From: Sacculina carcini | Lineage: Eukaryota; Arthropoda; Thecostraca; Sacculinidae | Assembly (NCBI GenBank): GCA_916048095.2 | Contig: OU696597.1 | Location: 4,135,247 to 4,199,246 of the forward strand | Direction: 5' to 3' | DNA length: 64,000 bases | Shown: piece by piece, positions 9,708-22,666 of the stretch | How positions within the stretch are numbered: the stretch's first letter is position 1 | Layout: every line of letters begins with the position of its first letter | Notes under the pieces: model-generated | The model's database searches: none | What the model saw: the letters and a program-made list of their open reading frames with translations, nothing else | Told to the model about the DNA's origin: nothing | Program-made: the position numbers and the translations under genes

Positions 9708-9790
9708 TAGGTTAGGTTAGGCTGGTTAGGTTAGGTTAGGCTGGTTAGTTTAGGTTAGGTTGGGTTGGTTAGGCTAGGTTAGGTTAGTTA
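9708..9790. repeat. Interstitial TTAGG tract (unit 1)
   Basis: GGTTA/TTAGG repeats with interspersed GGCTGG variants. TTAGG is the usual arthropod telomere repeat. Its length differs between units. Confidence 0.85.
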
Positions 9791-10111
9791 CACTTTCCGC
9801 CGTTAGAGAGCGCTAGTATCGCAGTGGACGCAGCGCGCCTGTTAGCTCCGCCTCCATTTTGTTTAGCGCAAATAGGGTAGTGCCCTTCTACATACGTACA
9901 CGCACATATCTACATGTTTCTTAACACATAACGTTTCTAACCTAACCTAATTACAATTGCAATATTGGTAAACTACACATATATGCCAAAAAAAGGTTTC
10001 TGGAACACGCACATACACGACAATGTACTTAATTAAACACACTATTTTGTTACGCACTCTGCACGCCACACACAAACACACACATGTACGTTGAGCTTGA
10101 ATATTATAGAT

Positions 10112-10113
10112 AG

Positions 10114-10145
<32 letters not shown>
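10112..10145. repeat. GT microsatellite (unit 1)
   Basis: Uninterrupted GT run, 8-10 bp longer than its copies at 17521-17548 and 24909-24936. Confidence 0.9.
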
Positions 10146-10254
10146 TTTCTCACACTATTAGTGGTGGAGTTCTGCTGCCCTGCTACCACAGTCAGCAGCA
10201 GCAGCTGCTGTGTCCTCAGAGCCATACCTGCGTTTAATAGCAATAATGTTAATA

Positions 10255-11478
10255 CTACTGCAATAATGTTAATGTTAGTACTTCTGCAATAATGTTGTTA
10301 ATCTTCTGCAATGATGTCATTCCCAAAGAGGTGTATCTGGGGTAATTTTGTTTTCCTCCTTGTGCTTGTTCCTTGCCATTATGAATCATAATGGGTTTGG
10401 GAACAACTCTCCTAGTCTCAACCAGTGACTCACTCCCAGAGTCCTCTGTTTCTGTCGAACTGACATGTCTTGTTCGATGGATTGTACGAGTGAATTTTCT
10501 AGAATGTCTTTTCTTTCTGGTTGTTTGTCCCTGTTGGCCACATTTGGGTAGAACAACGTGTTCTTGAGATGTTACTTCGTTTTGCATTGCAACCTTATCA
10601 TTCAAGTTTCCTATAATGGAGTCATCATTGAGGATGTCAAACCGGTTTGCTAGTACTGCTGAAAAAGTGTGTGGCGTGGACTTGGATGGTGTCGGCAGCA
10701 ATGGTCGGATAACTTCACGTTGCTTGTTTGAGTCTGCCGAAGTCTGTGTGTTCATGTTTGATAGAGGCTTGCGTTTGACTGAGTGGAAGTACTCTCTGAT
10801 GTCCTTATTTATTTCGGGTAGTGGTCTACGAGCTGCAAGTCCTTCATTGTATAGCTCACAATGGTCACACCTGCAGCCGATAGCTAAACAACTCATGGTG
10901 TGCGTGTTGGTTTATCTTACAACTGACAGCTATATGTCGGTGGGACTAACCGCATTGAAAACAGTAGCTGTTTTCTTGACACTTTTCTGGTGTTGCGTCA
11001 GCGTCATTCATTTCATGTTGTTGTATGTTCCTATGCGTGCCGCTACAACGGGAACATCTTACTTTGTTTGAACACGAATATTCGCTGTGTCCTAATTCCA
11101 AACAGTTTGTACACCTCAATATGGGAGGGTGATACGTGTGAACGGGGAAGCTGATATAGTCGAAATATACTTTTGTGGGCAGTGGACCTCTTACAGATAG
11201 TTTGATGCACGCGTATTTACTGTTTTGTCCTGGTCGGTTGGGTTCCCATCCAATTTGCACAAGTACTGACCCATTATTCAGCCTGATGTCTCTCTTGACG
11301 TCCTGGATATCTCACATTTCCTCAAGGGACCAAATCTACCGTGATTGATATCAGTTTCGTAGGCGTACGAGCGCCTTGCTGTTAAGGTCCATTTGACTAT
11401 GCGTGGGGTAGTGACCACAAATTGTTCTCCATTGATGATGGGGGCACATTTTGGATCTTGTAGAGCGGTGTGTTTCAC
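10255..11478 (-). pseudogene. LINE ORF1 (gag-like, zinc knuckle) relic (unit 1)
   Basis: Three minus-strand frames follow one another: 11478-11278, 11260-10946 and 10896-10255. The middle one contains VHTYHPPILRCTNCLELGHS, then CSNKVRCSRCSGTH and CFQCG. These are consecutive CCHC-type zinc knuckles, as in ORF1 proteins of Jockey/R1-type LINEs. The last frame is a long basic, Ser/Thr-rich tail. ORF1 proteins coat the element RNA. The breaks between frames and the missing RT make this copy dead; the endonuclease scrap at 6850-7092 has the same strand. Confidence 0.75.
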
Positions 11479-12483
11479 CTGTACCTTTTACCTATATTTT
11501 TCCAACTACGAAGAGCTCGATGAATTCATTTATACGGAACTTGTGTGGTTCAGTACCTCCAACATGTTCTCTTGTTGGTGCGGTTGGGTTACACAAACCA
11601 TCAAGCCGTTCTGCATAAAACATGTAATAACCCGCAGTGAGAGGAAACGAGGTATTTATTTAATGAATAACAATGAAAACAACCAATGAGTAATAAAACA
11701 ATCGTTCACGACACTTGCAAACACAACATAACCACCAACACACACACAATCAACATGAGCATACACAACTAGTCAAACACACTAACGTTGACCAATTACC
11801 GCTCGAATTTGAAAGCACACACACGCACACACATGTACGTTGAGCTTTATCATCATAGATGTGTTGTGAGAAGGGTTGTGTTACAAGGGTCCTTGGTAAT
11901 TAGACCGCCCGATGATGCAAGGTTTCATCTGTCAGCGTGTGCGGCTATATTTGCAGCAGTGTGGAGTGAGGACTGGACGTGGAACTGTGAGCTTTGCGGG
12001 GAAGTTGTGAGAGTGATTGTGTTTGCGTGTGTGAGGTGTGAGAGTAATGGTGAGTGGTGTTAATAGTGTCAATTGCGAGGGTTTATGCGTGCAAGTGCTT
12101 CTATCGTTTTCCATTTCCTTATTTGTATTTACTTCAGAATGCAAATAAGGACGACGTATCTCATTTTTCTTGTGTTGGCTGAAATCACAATAATAATAAT
12201 AAGAAGACCGAGGTGAAAAACAAGATGGAGAAAGGAGGACTGATTTCAGTCGACTATACAGCGGTGACATAGCGAGGAGAAACAGCACTCCACAGCGGTG
12301 AAAAAATATTATGCTCTTGTTGGTGCGGTTGGGTTACACATACCATCGTATTGATATTGGTATTGATTTCCCCTCTGTTCTGAAAGCACACACACACGCA
12401 CATACACACACACACACACACATACACAAGTATGACCCCAATACTATCCCAACAATATCCCTAACACTATCATTATTATTTAA

Positions 12484-14034
12484 ACGCCTGCCGCCTGGCA
12501 GGACCACATGCGGCTGTTATCGCTACCATCCTGCGCCAGGAACACCGCTTCCAAATCTTCATCGGCGAGTCCCCACGGCCAGGCTGGATCCTGCCGACCG
12601 AGACAGTCGGCACACGTACACCTCTCAGCATTTCTATCGCGCCCGGTAGCGCGACCACACCCACCTCCATCTGACTGTCAGCCTCCTCGATGTTGTTACA
12701 TTTTGCAGCCCATGGTGCCAAAGGCATGAATCCTGGTTATCCTTTCCCTCTTTCGGCTATGCCCCATGGTACCCCGGAAGGTTGCACGAAGCTTTTGTCT
12801 GTTTGGGCAGTATACAGGGACGCCTTCAAGGCCCGACCCCTGTAATCTGCTTTGTAGTCTCGCACGGTGTTATGTGCAAAGATCCGCAGCTCGGGCGCGG
12901 CTGCTAGGATGAGACTAGAGTCCTTGCCAGGTCGTATATTCATATACATCGAGCTAAGCTCGACAGGAGAATCGTCTAATTTCGAAATGAATCGAGTTTT
13001 TGTCTCGCTCTCCACAGATCTGTCATGGTGGAAGAGATTATTGATATTGACTCCGAGCCAGACAGGTAGCTCGTTGACGTGACAGAAAGGAGTCTCCCGG
13101 GGCGTAATCACGCCACCCGGGTCGGGTCCCCCGTCCACGTCGATCCGCACATACGGGGTCCCCGCCAATCCGTAAAAGTCCGAGGTCACATGCTCGTTTT
13201 GCTTGCAGTTCACCCCTTTCACGGCAGCGTTGGCCTCGGTACAAGAGCCGGTCTCGCCGGGTGCATTAAAGTAATCCAGCCCCTTCCCACAAGATGGTTT
13301 CCGCCTCGTCCATATACTCGCCTTGCCGGGCCGTATCCATATACGGCACCAGCGTCCCGTTGCCATGGGTGGCGTGCTGCTCTTTATTGTGCGCAGCTGC
13401 ACAGGCTTGTAGCCACCCGTTGTCGCCGGTGCTGGCATCAAGACAGGGGCTCTCAAATCGGGTCATTTCTTCAGTGGCGTCAAGACAACTGGCAAGCCCG
13501 GCCATGAAGCAACAGATGCACCCTGACCTGCCAGAAAGGATGTCGTGTACGTCGTCCTTGAGTCCCTCCGGAATGGAGGGGACGGTTTTTACGACGCGCT
13601 CGACAGCCTTAGTGAACAGATCGAGGGGTGGCACAGATGTGCTGATGACGGTGGCAGATGAGGTTGTTACCTTCTTCCCTTCGCGACACACTAGCCTCTC
13701 AGTGAGTACGGTGTCCGCTAGTGTGTGCGAGGTAGGCATGTTGCTGCTCAGGGCGATCCACCGGGGGTCGTCCTTTATGATCGGATCATCGACCTGCAGA
13801 CGTTTGTCAGTTCTCAGAAGCTTCACGACGAGCGACGCGAAAGCCGGTACCGTCCTCGGTGAGTCCAGGAACGCAAAGATCCTGTCGGCTGAGTGCCGTA
13901 TGGCCCCGGCCACCCGGCGCGACGGTAGCGCATGCTGCGTTGGGCTTGATTCCTCTGCCTCGCGCTTCGCTGGAGCTGTCTCTTTGGCACCGGACAACAG
14001 TATAGCCCCAATGTAATGCAATTTGCAAAAACAT
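12484..14034 (-). pseudogene. GC-rich coding relic (unit 2)
   Basis: Copy of the relic at 5090-6640 with the same frame changes and the same stop (12737-12739). It differs at one visible residue (AGLASC in place of AGFASC). The shared disruptions show that the gene was already broken before the array amplified. Confidence 0.55.
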
Positions 14035-14243
14035 TGCAATGCATTGCAATGCATTGCAATGCATTTGCAATGTTTTCTGAAACATTGCAAATGTTTTGTG
14101 CAACATTTTTCGAAAGCTTTTGGCAGAAATTGTGTTACACATTCATTTTTAACGTAGAAATGACCGCAAACGAATGCTCTAATTGTTTATCCATTCATTT
14201 CTTGTACATAGCGAGCTTAACTCTCCTAAGGTCAAAATCATGT

Positions 14244-14486
14244 TTACCCCCATAATGACCAAATCTCCATTTGCCCAAAATGACTATACTCTAGGGTGTG
14301 ACAGTGGGCCTGTGACAGTGGGCTGTGATGAGCTGTGTAGACGCAAGAGAACCGTAATGGCTTATCATAAATGATTACGTCAATTGTGACTATTTCAAGG
14401 ATGTCGGTAAGTTGATAGGTTAACTCAGCTATTTCATGAGCCTCGTACACTTTGTTTACAAATATCGCCACTCCTCCATAAGACAC
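14244..14486 (-). pseudogene. LINE endonuclease-domain fragment (unit 2)
   Basis: Same fragment as at 6850-7092, unchanged at the protein level. Confidence 0.75.
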
Positions 14487-14575
14487 ACACCTTGGTAGTG
14501 ATTATACCAAGTTAGTTTTCATTATTGACCCATTTTTTGAGACCGGTTTTAAGGATGATTATTTATTTGATGTAG

Positions 14576-15148
14576 TTATTTGTGTTCAAATACCTGTCTC
14601 TCATTCCAGTGACGTTTGAGGAACGCCAAAATAGCGGTCAACAGTGCCGTCACTATTGAGCCGAGGCCGAAGCCGACGAGGCCAATGTCGAAGTTGTTGC
14701 TTTTGTACACGATGATTTCGGGCTGTCGATGTCGATGCCGATGTCTTGTTCGGAAATGGTCCGCCGACAGCTGATAGGGCAGATATTTTGAGTGCGCTTT
14801 GTAGGTAGAAGACCGTACGATCCACACTCTGTTATTGTGGTTCAACATATAACGACGGTCGGTGAACCTCCATTTCTTGTTGATAGTGTCGTACACTTCG
14901 ACACTATGGTTATTCCAGGAAAGTGAGCCGTATACTTTATTCCTATGATTACTATTATTGGCACTCAAGTTGAGCATTGCTAATTTGGACGCGTGCGTTG
15001 ATGGAAGCACGGTTTCAGCAATAAAAGTTTGGTTCGTTGTGATTGAAGTTACCAAGTTACCAGTACCAAGTTCGTTTTCATTATCAATCCATTTTTTGAG
15101 ACCGGTTTTAAGGATGATTATTTCTTTGATGTAGTTATTTGTGTTCAA
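14576..15148 (-). CDS. Membrane-protein-like reading frame (unit 2)
   Basis: Protein-identical copy of the 7182-7754 frame, kept open in this unit. Confidence 0.4.
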   Translation of the reverse strand: MNTNNYIKEIIILKTGLKKWIDNENELGTGNLVTSITTNQTFIAETVLPSTHASKLAMLNLSANNSNHRNKVYGSLSWNNHSVEVYDTINKKWRFTDRRYMLNHNNRVWIVRSSTYKAHSKYLPYQLSADHFRTRHRHRHRQPEIIVYKSNNFDIGLVGFGLGSIVTALLTAILAFLKRHWNERQVFEHK

Positions 15149-15152
15149 ATAC

Positions 15153-15264
15153 CTCTCATCGGGAGAAGCACCTAACGGCCAGTGAAATTATCATCGACGT
15201 GACGACAATGCCGCCGACGAAGCCGACGAAGCTGATCCACATTGTGTTATTGTCCACTTCGTTC
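15153..15264 (-). CDS. Candidate terminal exon with TM segment (unit 2)
   Basis: Copy of 7759-7870 with the same acceptor and stop. Confidence 0.35.
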
Positions 15265-17099
15265 TGCGGAAACACACACATACACACATGATACATACAC
15301 ACATACACATACACACACATACATGCATAATACACACACATACATGTACATACATGCCGTAGTTCTCAACGTCCTCGAGCAATCTGTGCCAATAAGCAAG
15401 CCTATTGTCTCATCGTACACCATGAGTTGTTTAGCTATCGGCTGCAGGTGTGACCATCGATTGGCTCCTGCTGTTACTGTTATTCATGCTACCCTGCCGT
15501 CCGCCCACCGCCCCCTTTCTTTCTCGCCGCCCCCCAGATCTTTCTACCGCGCCCAGGGGGGCGTTACCGCCCACTTTGGGAACCACTGAGCTAGACGAAC
15601 AGTTAGACCAGATGGCAGAACAGATGGAACAGGTGACGAAAGAGATGACAAATCTATCTGGCATCACATGTTATTCATATTACGACCATTCACAAATGAT
15701 TTATCATGAAGGATATAAGCTAGAAAGACAGATATACTCAGTTCGATCAGATATCACTATATTTACATAATTGAACTATTTATTATGTTATTTTTTCATT
15801 TATTCATCCATTTCACCGTCATATGACATTATAATTTGTGAGGTGAATGTTGACGCCCGTCGGCTTCCTCTTGCGATGGCACGGTTAACCCCGTGTTTCT
15901 GTCTCGGTGTGGATGTGCGAACTTATCTGTTCTGATCGGCCATTATTCTATTGTTTTTAGGCGTCGCTCAGGATCCTAGAGGCGAGATGAATATCGGTAT
16001 CAACTATCCGTGACGTACGTGAATATTCAGAAAACTAAAGTATTTCACTGTTACTGAGTATCAATATATATCCTACCTGTAATCGTTTGGTTATATCAAC
16101 TACTTATAGTGAACTGTAGAAAATATAAACTAAACTGTAGAAAAAACTATTTCAACAAATAACAAGGAATTATATAGCACTCACACAATGCAAACTCAAA
16201 GATAATTTACGCAGAACGCTTATACAAGGGCGCAATAAACCAACCTGATTTTTATAGATTTGGCCGATGCAAACACAAAAACGAAAACGATTCTGATCAA
16301 TCGTATATCACGTCTCGAATGAAAATCTGTCAAAATGTTTGTGTACTTCGCGTTGGTCATGATCACCATGGCAACGTCGAAAGCCCGCGAACATTTTCCA
16401 TTTGAACTTCTACATGGGACCCACCGTTTTGCGCTAAACCGTTAAGTGAACGTAAGCTGAATAGGCTCCGCCCACCGGATTAGCCCAGGCGCGCCGAGAG
16501 TGATGGGGCTCCGCTCAGTGCGGCAAGAAATTTGTGAGCCGTCATTGCAGACAATGAGTGCAACGCTTCAATTTCTCTACGCGTTGCTTAGAAGTTAGTG
16601 AATTTCAAGGCGTAAAGTAGCCTAGATTATTCTTGTCGTTTTGAGATGGTCGTTCGAGCCTTTTTCTAAACATGATTTATGAGGCTCTTTGGCGTGTTTT
16701 AGACAGTCTGGAAAATAGAAATATATGTTTATTTATTTAATTGAAGTGTTAATAAAACCTTAGACATTCATTGCTTCACTTCGAATTAGAAATATGCTGG
16801 TTTAGCTCGATTTTATGTACTTTCAAAGATGATTAAGGCTCTTCTAGTGTGCAATTTTCAATATTTTTGAATTATTTATATTTAATTCGATTTTTGTCTC
16901 GCCGACAAAACAATAAGAATTATTATACCTAAGTAACATTTATTATTGCATTATTACTTTTTGAAAGTTATATTTAGGGTGCCGTATGGTCCCAGAGGCC
17001 GGTGCACCCCATAAACACAAATATCGAATCGAAAGTTATATTTATCAAAGCTAATCAGCGCACTGTTCTAGTGTTATTTTTGACCAATGCCTTTTCGTT

Positions 17100-17196
17100 G
17101 CTAGGTTAGGTTAGGCTGGTTAGGTTAGGCTGGTTAGGTTAGGTTAGGCTGGTTAGTTTAGGTTAGGTTGGGTTGGTTAGGCTAGGTTAGGTTAGT
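17100..17196. repeat. Interstitial TTAGG tract (unit 2)
   Basis: Longest of the three tracts, with one extra TTAGG/GGCTGG block. Confidence 0.85.
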
Positions 17197-17658
17197 TACA
17201 CTTTCCGCCGTTAGAGAGCGCTAGTATCGCAGTGGACGCAGCGCGCCTGTTAGCTCCGCCTCCATTTTGTTTAGCGCAAATAGGGTAGTGCCCTTCTACA
17301 TACGTACACGCACATATCTACATGTTTCTTAACACATAACGTTTCTAACCTAACCTAATTACAATTGCAATATTGGTAAACTACACATATATGCCAAAAA
17401 AAGGTTTCTGGAACACGCACATACACGACAATGTACTTAATTAAACACACTATTTTGTTACGCACTCTGCACGCCACACACAAACACACACATGTACGTT
17501 GAGCTTGAATATTATAGATAGATGTGTGTGTGTGTGTGTGTGTGTGTATTTTCTCACACTATTAGTGGTGGAGTTCTGCTGCCCTGCTACCACAGTCAGC
17601 AGCAGCAGCTGCTGTGTCCTCAGAGCCATACCTGCGTTTAATAGCAATAATGTTAATA

Positions 17659-18882
17659 CTACTGCAATAATGTTAATGTTAGTACTTCTGCAATAATGTT
17701 GTTAATCTTCTGCAATGATGTCATTCCCAAAGAGGTGTATCTGGGGTAATTTTGTTTTCCTCCTTGTGCTTGTTCCTTGCCATTATGAATCATAATGGGT
17801 TTGGGAACAACTCTCCTAGTCTCAACCAGTGACTCACTCCCAGAGTCCTCTGTTTCTGTCGAACTGACATGTCTTGTTCGATGGATTGTACGAGTGAATT
17901 TTCTAGAATGTCTTTTCTTTCTGGTTGTTTGTCCCTGTTGGCCACATTTGGGTAGAACAACGTGTTCTTGAGATGTTACTTCGTTTTGCATTGCAACCTT
18001 ATCATTCAAGTTTCCTATAATGGAGTCATCATTGAGGATGTCAAACCGGTTTGCTAGTACTGCTGAAAAAGTGTGTGGCGTGGACTTGGATGGTGTCGGC
18101 AGCAATGGTCGGATAACTTCACGTTGCTTGTTTGAGTCTGCCGAAGTCTGTGTGTTCATGTTTGATAGAGGCTTGCGTTTGACTGAGTGGAAGTACTCTC
18201 TGATGTCCTTATTTATTTCGGGTAGTGGTCTACGAGCTGCAAGTCCTTCATTGTATAGCTCACAATGGTCACACCTGCAGCTGATAGCTAAACAACTCAT
18301 GGTGTGCGTGTTGGTTTATCTTACAACTGACAGCTATATGTCGGTGGGACTAACCGCATTGAAAACAGTAGCTGTTTTCTTGACACTTTTCTGGTGTTGC
18401 GTCAGCGTCATTCATTTCATGTTGTTGTATGTTCCTATGCGTGCCGCTACAACGGGAACATCTTACTTTGTTTGAACACGAATATTCGCTGTGTCCTAAT
18501 TCCAAACAGTTTGTACACCTCAATATGGGAGGGTGATACGTGTGAACGGGGAAGCTGATATAGTCGAAATATACTTTTGTGGGCAGTGGACCTCTTACAG
18601 ATAGTTTGATGCACGCGTATTTACTGTTTTGTCCTGGTCGGTTGGGTTCCCATCCAATTTGCACAAGTACTGACCCATTATTCAGCCTGATGTCTCTCTT
18701 GACGTCCTGGATATCTCACATTTCCTCAAGGGACCAAATCTACCGTGATTGATATCAGTTTCGTAGGCGTACGAGCGCCTTGCTGTTAAGGTCCATTTGA
18801 CTATGCGTGGGGTAGTGACCACAAATTGTTCTCCATTGATGATGGGGGCACATTTTGGATCTTGTAGAGCGGTGTGTTTCAC
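17659..18882 (-). pseudogene. LINE ORF1 relic (unit 2)
   Basis: Copy of 10255-11478 with the same frame breaks. One visible change near 18286 turns AIGC into AISC. Confidence 0.75.
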
Positions 18883-19885
18883 CTGTACCTTTCACCTATA
18901 TTTTTCCAACTACGAAGAGCTCGATGAATTCATTTATACGGAACTTGTGTGGTTCAGTACCTCCAACATGTTCTCTTGTTGGTGCGGTTGGGTTACACAA
19001 ACCATCAAGCCGTTCTGCATAAAACATGTAATAACCCGCAGTGAGAGGAAACGAGGTATTTATTTAATGAATAACAATGAAAACAACCAATGAGTAATAA
19101 AACAATCGTTCACGACACTTGCAAACACAACATAACCACCAACACACACACAATCAACATGAGCATACACAACTAGTCAAACACACTAACGTTGACCAAT
19201 TACCGCTCGAATTTGAAAGCACACACACGCACACACATGTACGTTGAGCTTTATCATCATAGATGTGTTGTGAGAAGGGTTGTGTTACAAGGGTCCTTGG
19301 TAATTAGACCGCCCGATGATGCAAGGTTTCATCTGTCAGCGTGTGCGGCTATATTTGCAGCAGTGTGGAGTGAGGACTGGACGTGGAACTGTGAGCTTTG
19401 CGGGGAAGTTGTGAGAGTGATTGTGTTTGCGTGTGTGAGGTGTGAGAGTAATGGTGAGTGGTGTTAATAGTGTCAATTGCGAGGGTTTATGCGTGCAAGT
19501 GCTTCTATCGTTTTCCATTTCCTTATTTGTATTTACTTCAGAATGCAAATAAGGACGACGTATCTCATTTTTCTTGTGTTGGCTGAAATCACAATAATAA
19601 TAATAAGAAGACCGAGGTGAAAAACAAGATGGAGAAAGGAGGACTGATTTCAGTCGACTATACAGCGGTGACATAGCGAGGAGAAACAGCACTCCACAGC
19701 GGTGAAAAAATATTATGCTCTTGTTGGTGCGGTTGGGTTACACATACCATCGTATTGATATTGGTATTGATTTCCCCTCTGTTCTGAAAGCACACACACA
19801 CGCACATACACACACACACACACATACACAAGTATGACCCCAATACTATCCCAACAATATCCCTAACACTATCATTATTATTTAA

Positions 19886-21436
19886 ACGCCTGCCGCCTGG
19901 CAGGACCACATGCGGCTGTTATCGCTACCATCCTGCGCCAGGAACACCGCTTCCAAATCTTCATCGGCGAGTCCCCACGGCCAGGCTGGATCCTGCCGAC
20001 CGAGACAGTCGGCACACGTACACCTCTCAGCATTTCTATCGCGCCCGGTAGCGCGACCACACCCACCTCCATCTGACTGTCAGCCTCCTCGATGTTGTTA
20101 CATTTTGCAGCCCATGGTGCCAAAGGCATGAATCCTGGTTATCCTTTCCCTCTTTCGGCTATGCCCCATGGTACCCCGGAAGGTTGCACGAAGCTTTTGT
20201 CTGTTTGGGCAGTATACAGGGACGCCTTCAAGGCCCGACCCCTGTAATCTGCTTTGTAGTCTCGCACGGTGTTATGTGCAAAGATCCGCAGCTCGGGCGC
20301 GGCTGCTAGGATGAGACTAGAGTCCTTGCCAGGTCGTATATTCATATACATCGAGCTAAGCTCGACAGGAGAATCGTCTAATTTCGAAATGAATCGAGTT
20401 TTTGTCTCGCTCTCCACAGATCTGTCATGGTGGAAGAGATTATTGATATTGACTCCGAGCCAGACAGGTAGCTCGTTGACGTGACAGAAAGGAGTCTCCC
20501 GGGGCGTAATCACGCCACCCGGGTCGGGTCCCCCGTCCACGTCGATCCGCACATACGGGGTCCCCGCCAATCCGTAAAAGTCCGAGGTCACATGCTCGTT
20601 TTGCTTGCAGTTCACCCCTTTCACGGCAGCGTTGGCCTCGGTACAAGAGCCGGTCTCGCCGGGTGCATTAAAGTAATCCAGCCCCTTCCCACAAGATGGT
20701 TTCCGCCTCGTCCATATACTCGCCTTGCCGGGCCGTATCCATATACGGCACCAGCGTCCCGTTGCCATGGGTGGCGTGCTGCTCTTTATTGTGCGCAGCT
20801 GCACAGGCTTGTAGCCACCCGTTGTCGCCGGTGCTGGCATCAAGACAGGGGCTCTCAAATCGGGTCATTTCTTCAGTGGCGTCAAGACAACTGGCAAGCC
20901 CGGCCATGAAGCAACAGATGCACCCTGACCTGCCAGAAAGGATGTCGTGTACGTCGTCCTTGAGTCCCTCCGGAATGGAGGGGACGGTTTTTACGACGCG
21001 CTCGACAGCCTTAGTGAACAGATCGAGGGGTGGCACAGATGTGCTGATGACGGTGGCAGATGAGGTTGTTACCTTCTTCCCTTCGCGACACACTAGCCTC
21101 TCAGTGAGTACGGTGTCCGCTAGTGTGTGCGAGGTAGGCATGTTGCTGCTCAGGGCGATCCACCGGGGGTCGTCCTTTATGATCGGATCATCGACCTGCA
21201 GACGTTTGTCAGTTCTCAGAAGCTTCACGACGAGCGACGCGAAAGCCGGTACCGTCCTCGGTGAGTCCAGGAACGCAAAGATCCTGTCGGCTGAGTGCCG
21301 TATGGCCCCGGCCACCCGGCGCGACGGTAGCGCATGCTGCGTTGGGCTTGATTCCTCTGCCTCGCGCTTCGCTGGAGCTGTCTCTTTGGCACCGGACAAC
21401 AGTATAGCCCCAATGTAATGCAATTTGCAAAAACAT
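19886..21436 (-). pseudogene. GC-rich coding relic (unit 3)
   Basis: Third copy, with the stop at 20139-20141 and the same frame changes. It is identical to unit 2 at the residue that differs from unit 1. Confidence 0.55.
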
Positions 21437-21645
21437 TGCAATGCATTGCAATGCATTGCAATGCATTTGCAATGTTTTCTGAAACATTGCAAATGTTTTG
21501 TGCAACATTTTTCGAAAGCTTTTGGCAGAAATTGTGTTACACATTCATTTTTAACGTAGAAATGACCGCAAACGAATGCTCTAATTGTTTATCCATTCAT
21601 TTCTTGTACATAGCGAGCTTAACTCTCCTAAGGTCAAAATCATGT

Positions 21646-21888
21646 TTACCCCCATAATGACCAAATCTCCATTTGCCCAAAATGACTATACTCTAGGGTG
21701 TGACAGTGGGCCTGTGACAGTGGGCTGTGATGAGCTGTGTAGACGCAAGAGAACCGTAATGGCTTATCATAAATGATTACGTCAATTGTGACTATTTCAA
21801 GGATGTCGGTAAGTTGATAGGTTAACTCAGCTATTTCATGAGCCTCGTACACTTTGTTTACAAATATCGCCACTCCTCCATAAGACAC
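21646..21888 (-). pseudogene. LINE endonuclease-domain fragment (unit 3)
   Basis: Third copy of the fragment at 6850-7092, unchanged at the protein level. Confidence 0.75.
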
Positions 21889-21977
21889 ACACCTTGGTAG
21901 TGATTATACCAAGTTAGTTTTCATTATTGACCCATTTTTTGAGACCGGTTTTAAGGATGATTATTTATTTGATGTAG

Positions 21978-22550
21978 TTATTTGTGTTCAAATACCTGTC
22001 TCTCATTCCAGTGACGTTTGAGGAACGCCAAAATAGCGGTCAACAGTGCCGTCACTATTGAGCCGAGGCCGAAGCCGACGAGGCCAATGTCGAAGTTGTT
22101 GCTTTTGTACACGATGATTTCGGGCTGTCGATGTCGATGCCGATGTCTTGTTCGGAAATGGTCCGCCGACAGCTGATAGGGCAGATATTTTGAGTGCGCT
22201 TTGTAGGTAGAAGACCGTACGATCCACACTCTGTTATTGTGGTTCAACATATAACGACGGTCGGTGAACCTCCATTTCTTGTTGATAGTGTCGTACACTT
22301 CGACACTATGGTTATTCCAGGAAAGTGAGCCGTATACTTTATTCCTATGATTACTATTATTGGCACTCAAGTTGAGCATTGCTAATTTGGACGCGTGCGT
22401 TGATGGAAGCACGGTTTCAGCAATAAAAGTTTGGTTCGTTGTGATTGAAGTTACCAAGTTACCAGTACCAAGTTCGTTTTCATTATCAATCCATTTTTTG
22501 AGACCGGTTTTAAGGATGATTATTTCTTTGATGTAGTTATTTGTGTTCAA
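21978..22550 (-). CDS. Membrane-protein-like reading frame (unit 3)
   Basis: Protein-identical third copy of the 7182-7754 frame. Confidence 0.4.
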   Translation of the reverse strand: MNTNNYIKEIIILKTGLKKWIDNENELGTGNLVTSITTNQTFIAETVLPSTHASKLAMLNLSANNSNHRNKVYGSLSWNNHSVEVYDTINKKWRFTDRRYMLNHNNRVWIVRSSTYKAHSKYLPYQLSADHFRTRHRHRHRQPEIIVYKSNNFDIGLVGFGLGSIVTALLTAILAFLKRHWNERQVFEHK

Positions 22551-22554
22551 ATAC

Positions 22555-22666
22555 CTCTCATCGGGAGAAGCACCTAACGGCCAGTGAAATTATCATCGAC
22601 GTGACGACAATGCCGCCGACGAAGCCGACGAAGCTGATCCACATTGTGTTATTGTCCACTTCGTTC
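22555..22666 (-). CDS. Candidate terminal exon with TM segment (unit 3)
   Basis: Copy of 7759-7870 with the same acceptor and stop. Confidence 0.35.

Larger units (their letters stand above)
4101..11494. repeat. Tandem array unit 1 (about 7.39 kb)
   Basis: The phrase TATTTTTCCAACTACG begins each unit at 4101, 11495 and 18899 and starts again at 26287, giving periods of 7394, 7404 and 7388 bp. The units match over their whole length apart from scattered substitutions and small changes in GT/CA and TTAGG run lengths. Unit-specific substitutions occur near 5349 (CTCTCTC here, CTCTTTC in units 2 and 3), near 6106 and near 8327. The left junction at 4101 is abrupt, with shared GTAC/TTTTAT microhomology to the sequence before it. 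Confidence 0.97.
11495..18898. repeat. Tandem array unit 2
   Basis: Head-to-tail copy of the unit at 4101. It is 10 bp longer, mainly because the TTAGG tract at 17101-17196 has an extra TTAGG/GGCTGG block; the GT run near 17521 is shorter. All coding relics keep the same frames and the same breaks as in unit 1. Confidence 0.97.
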
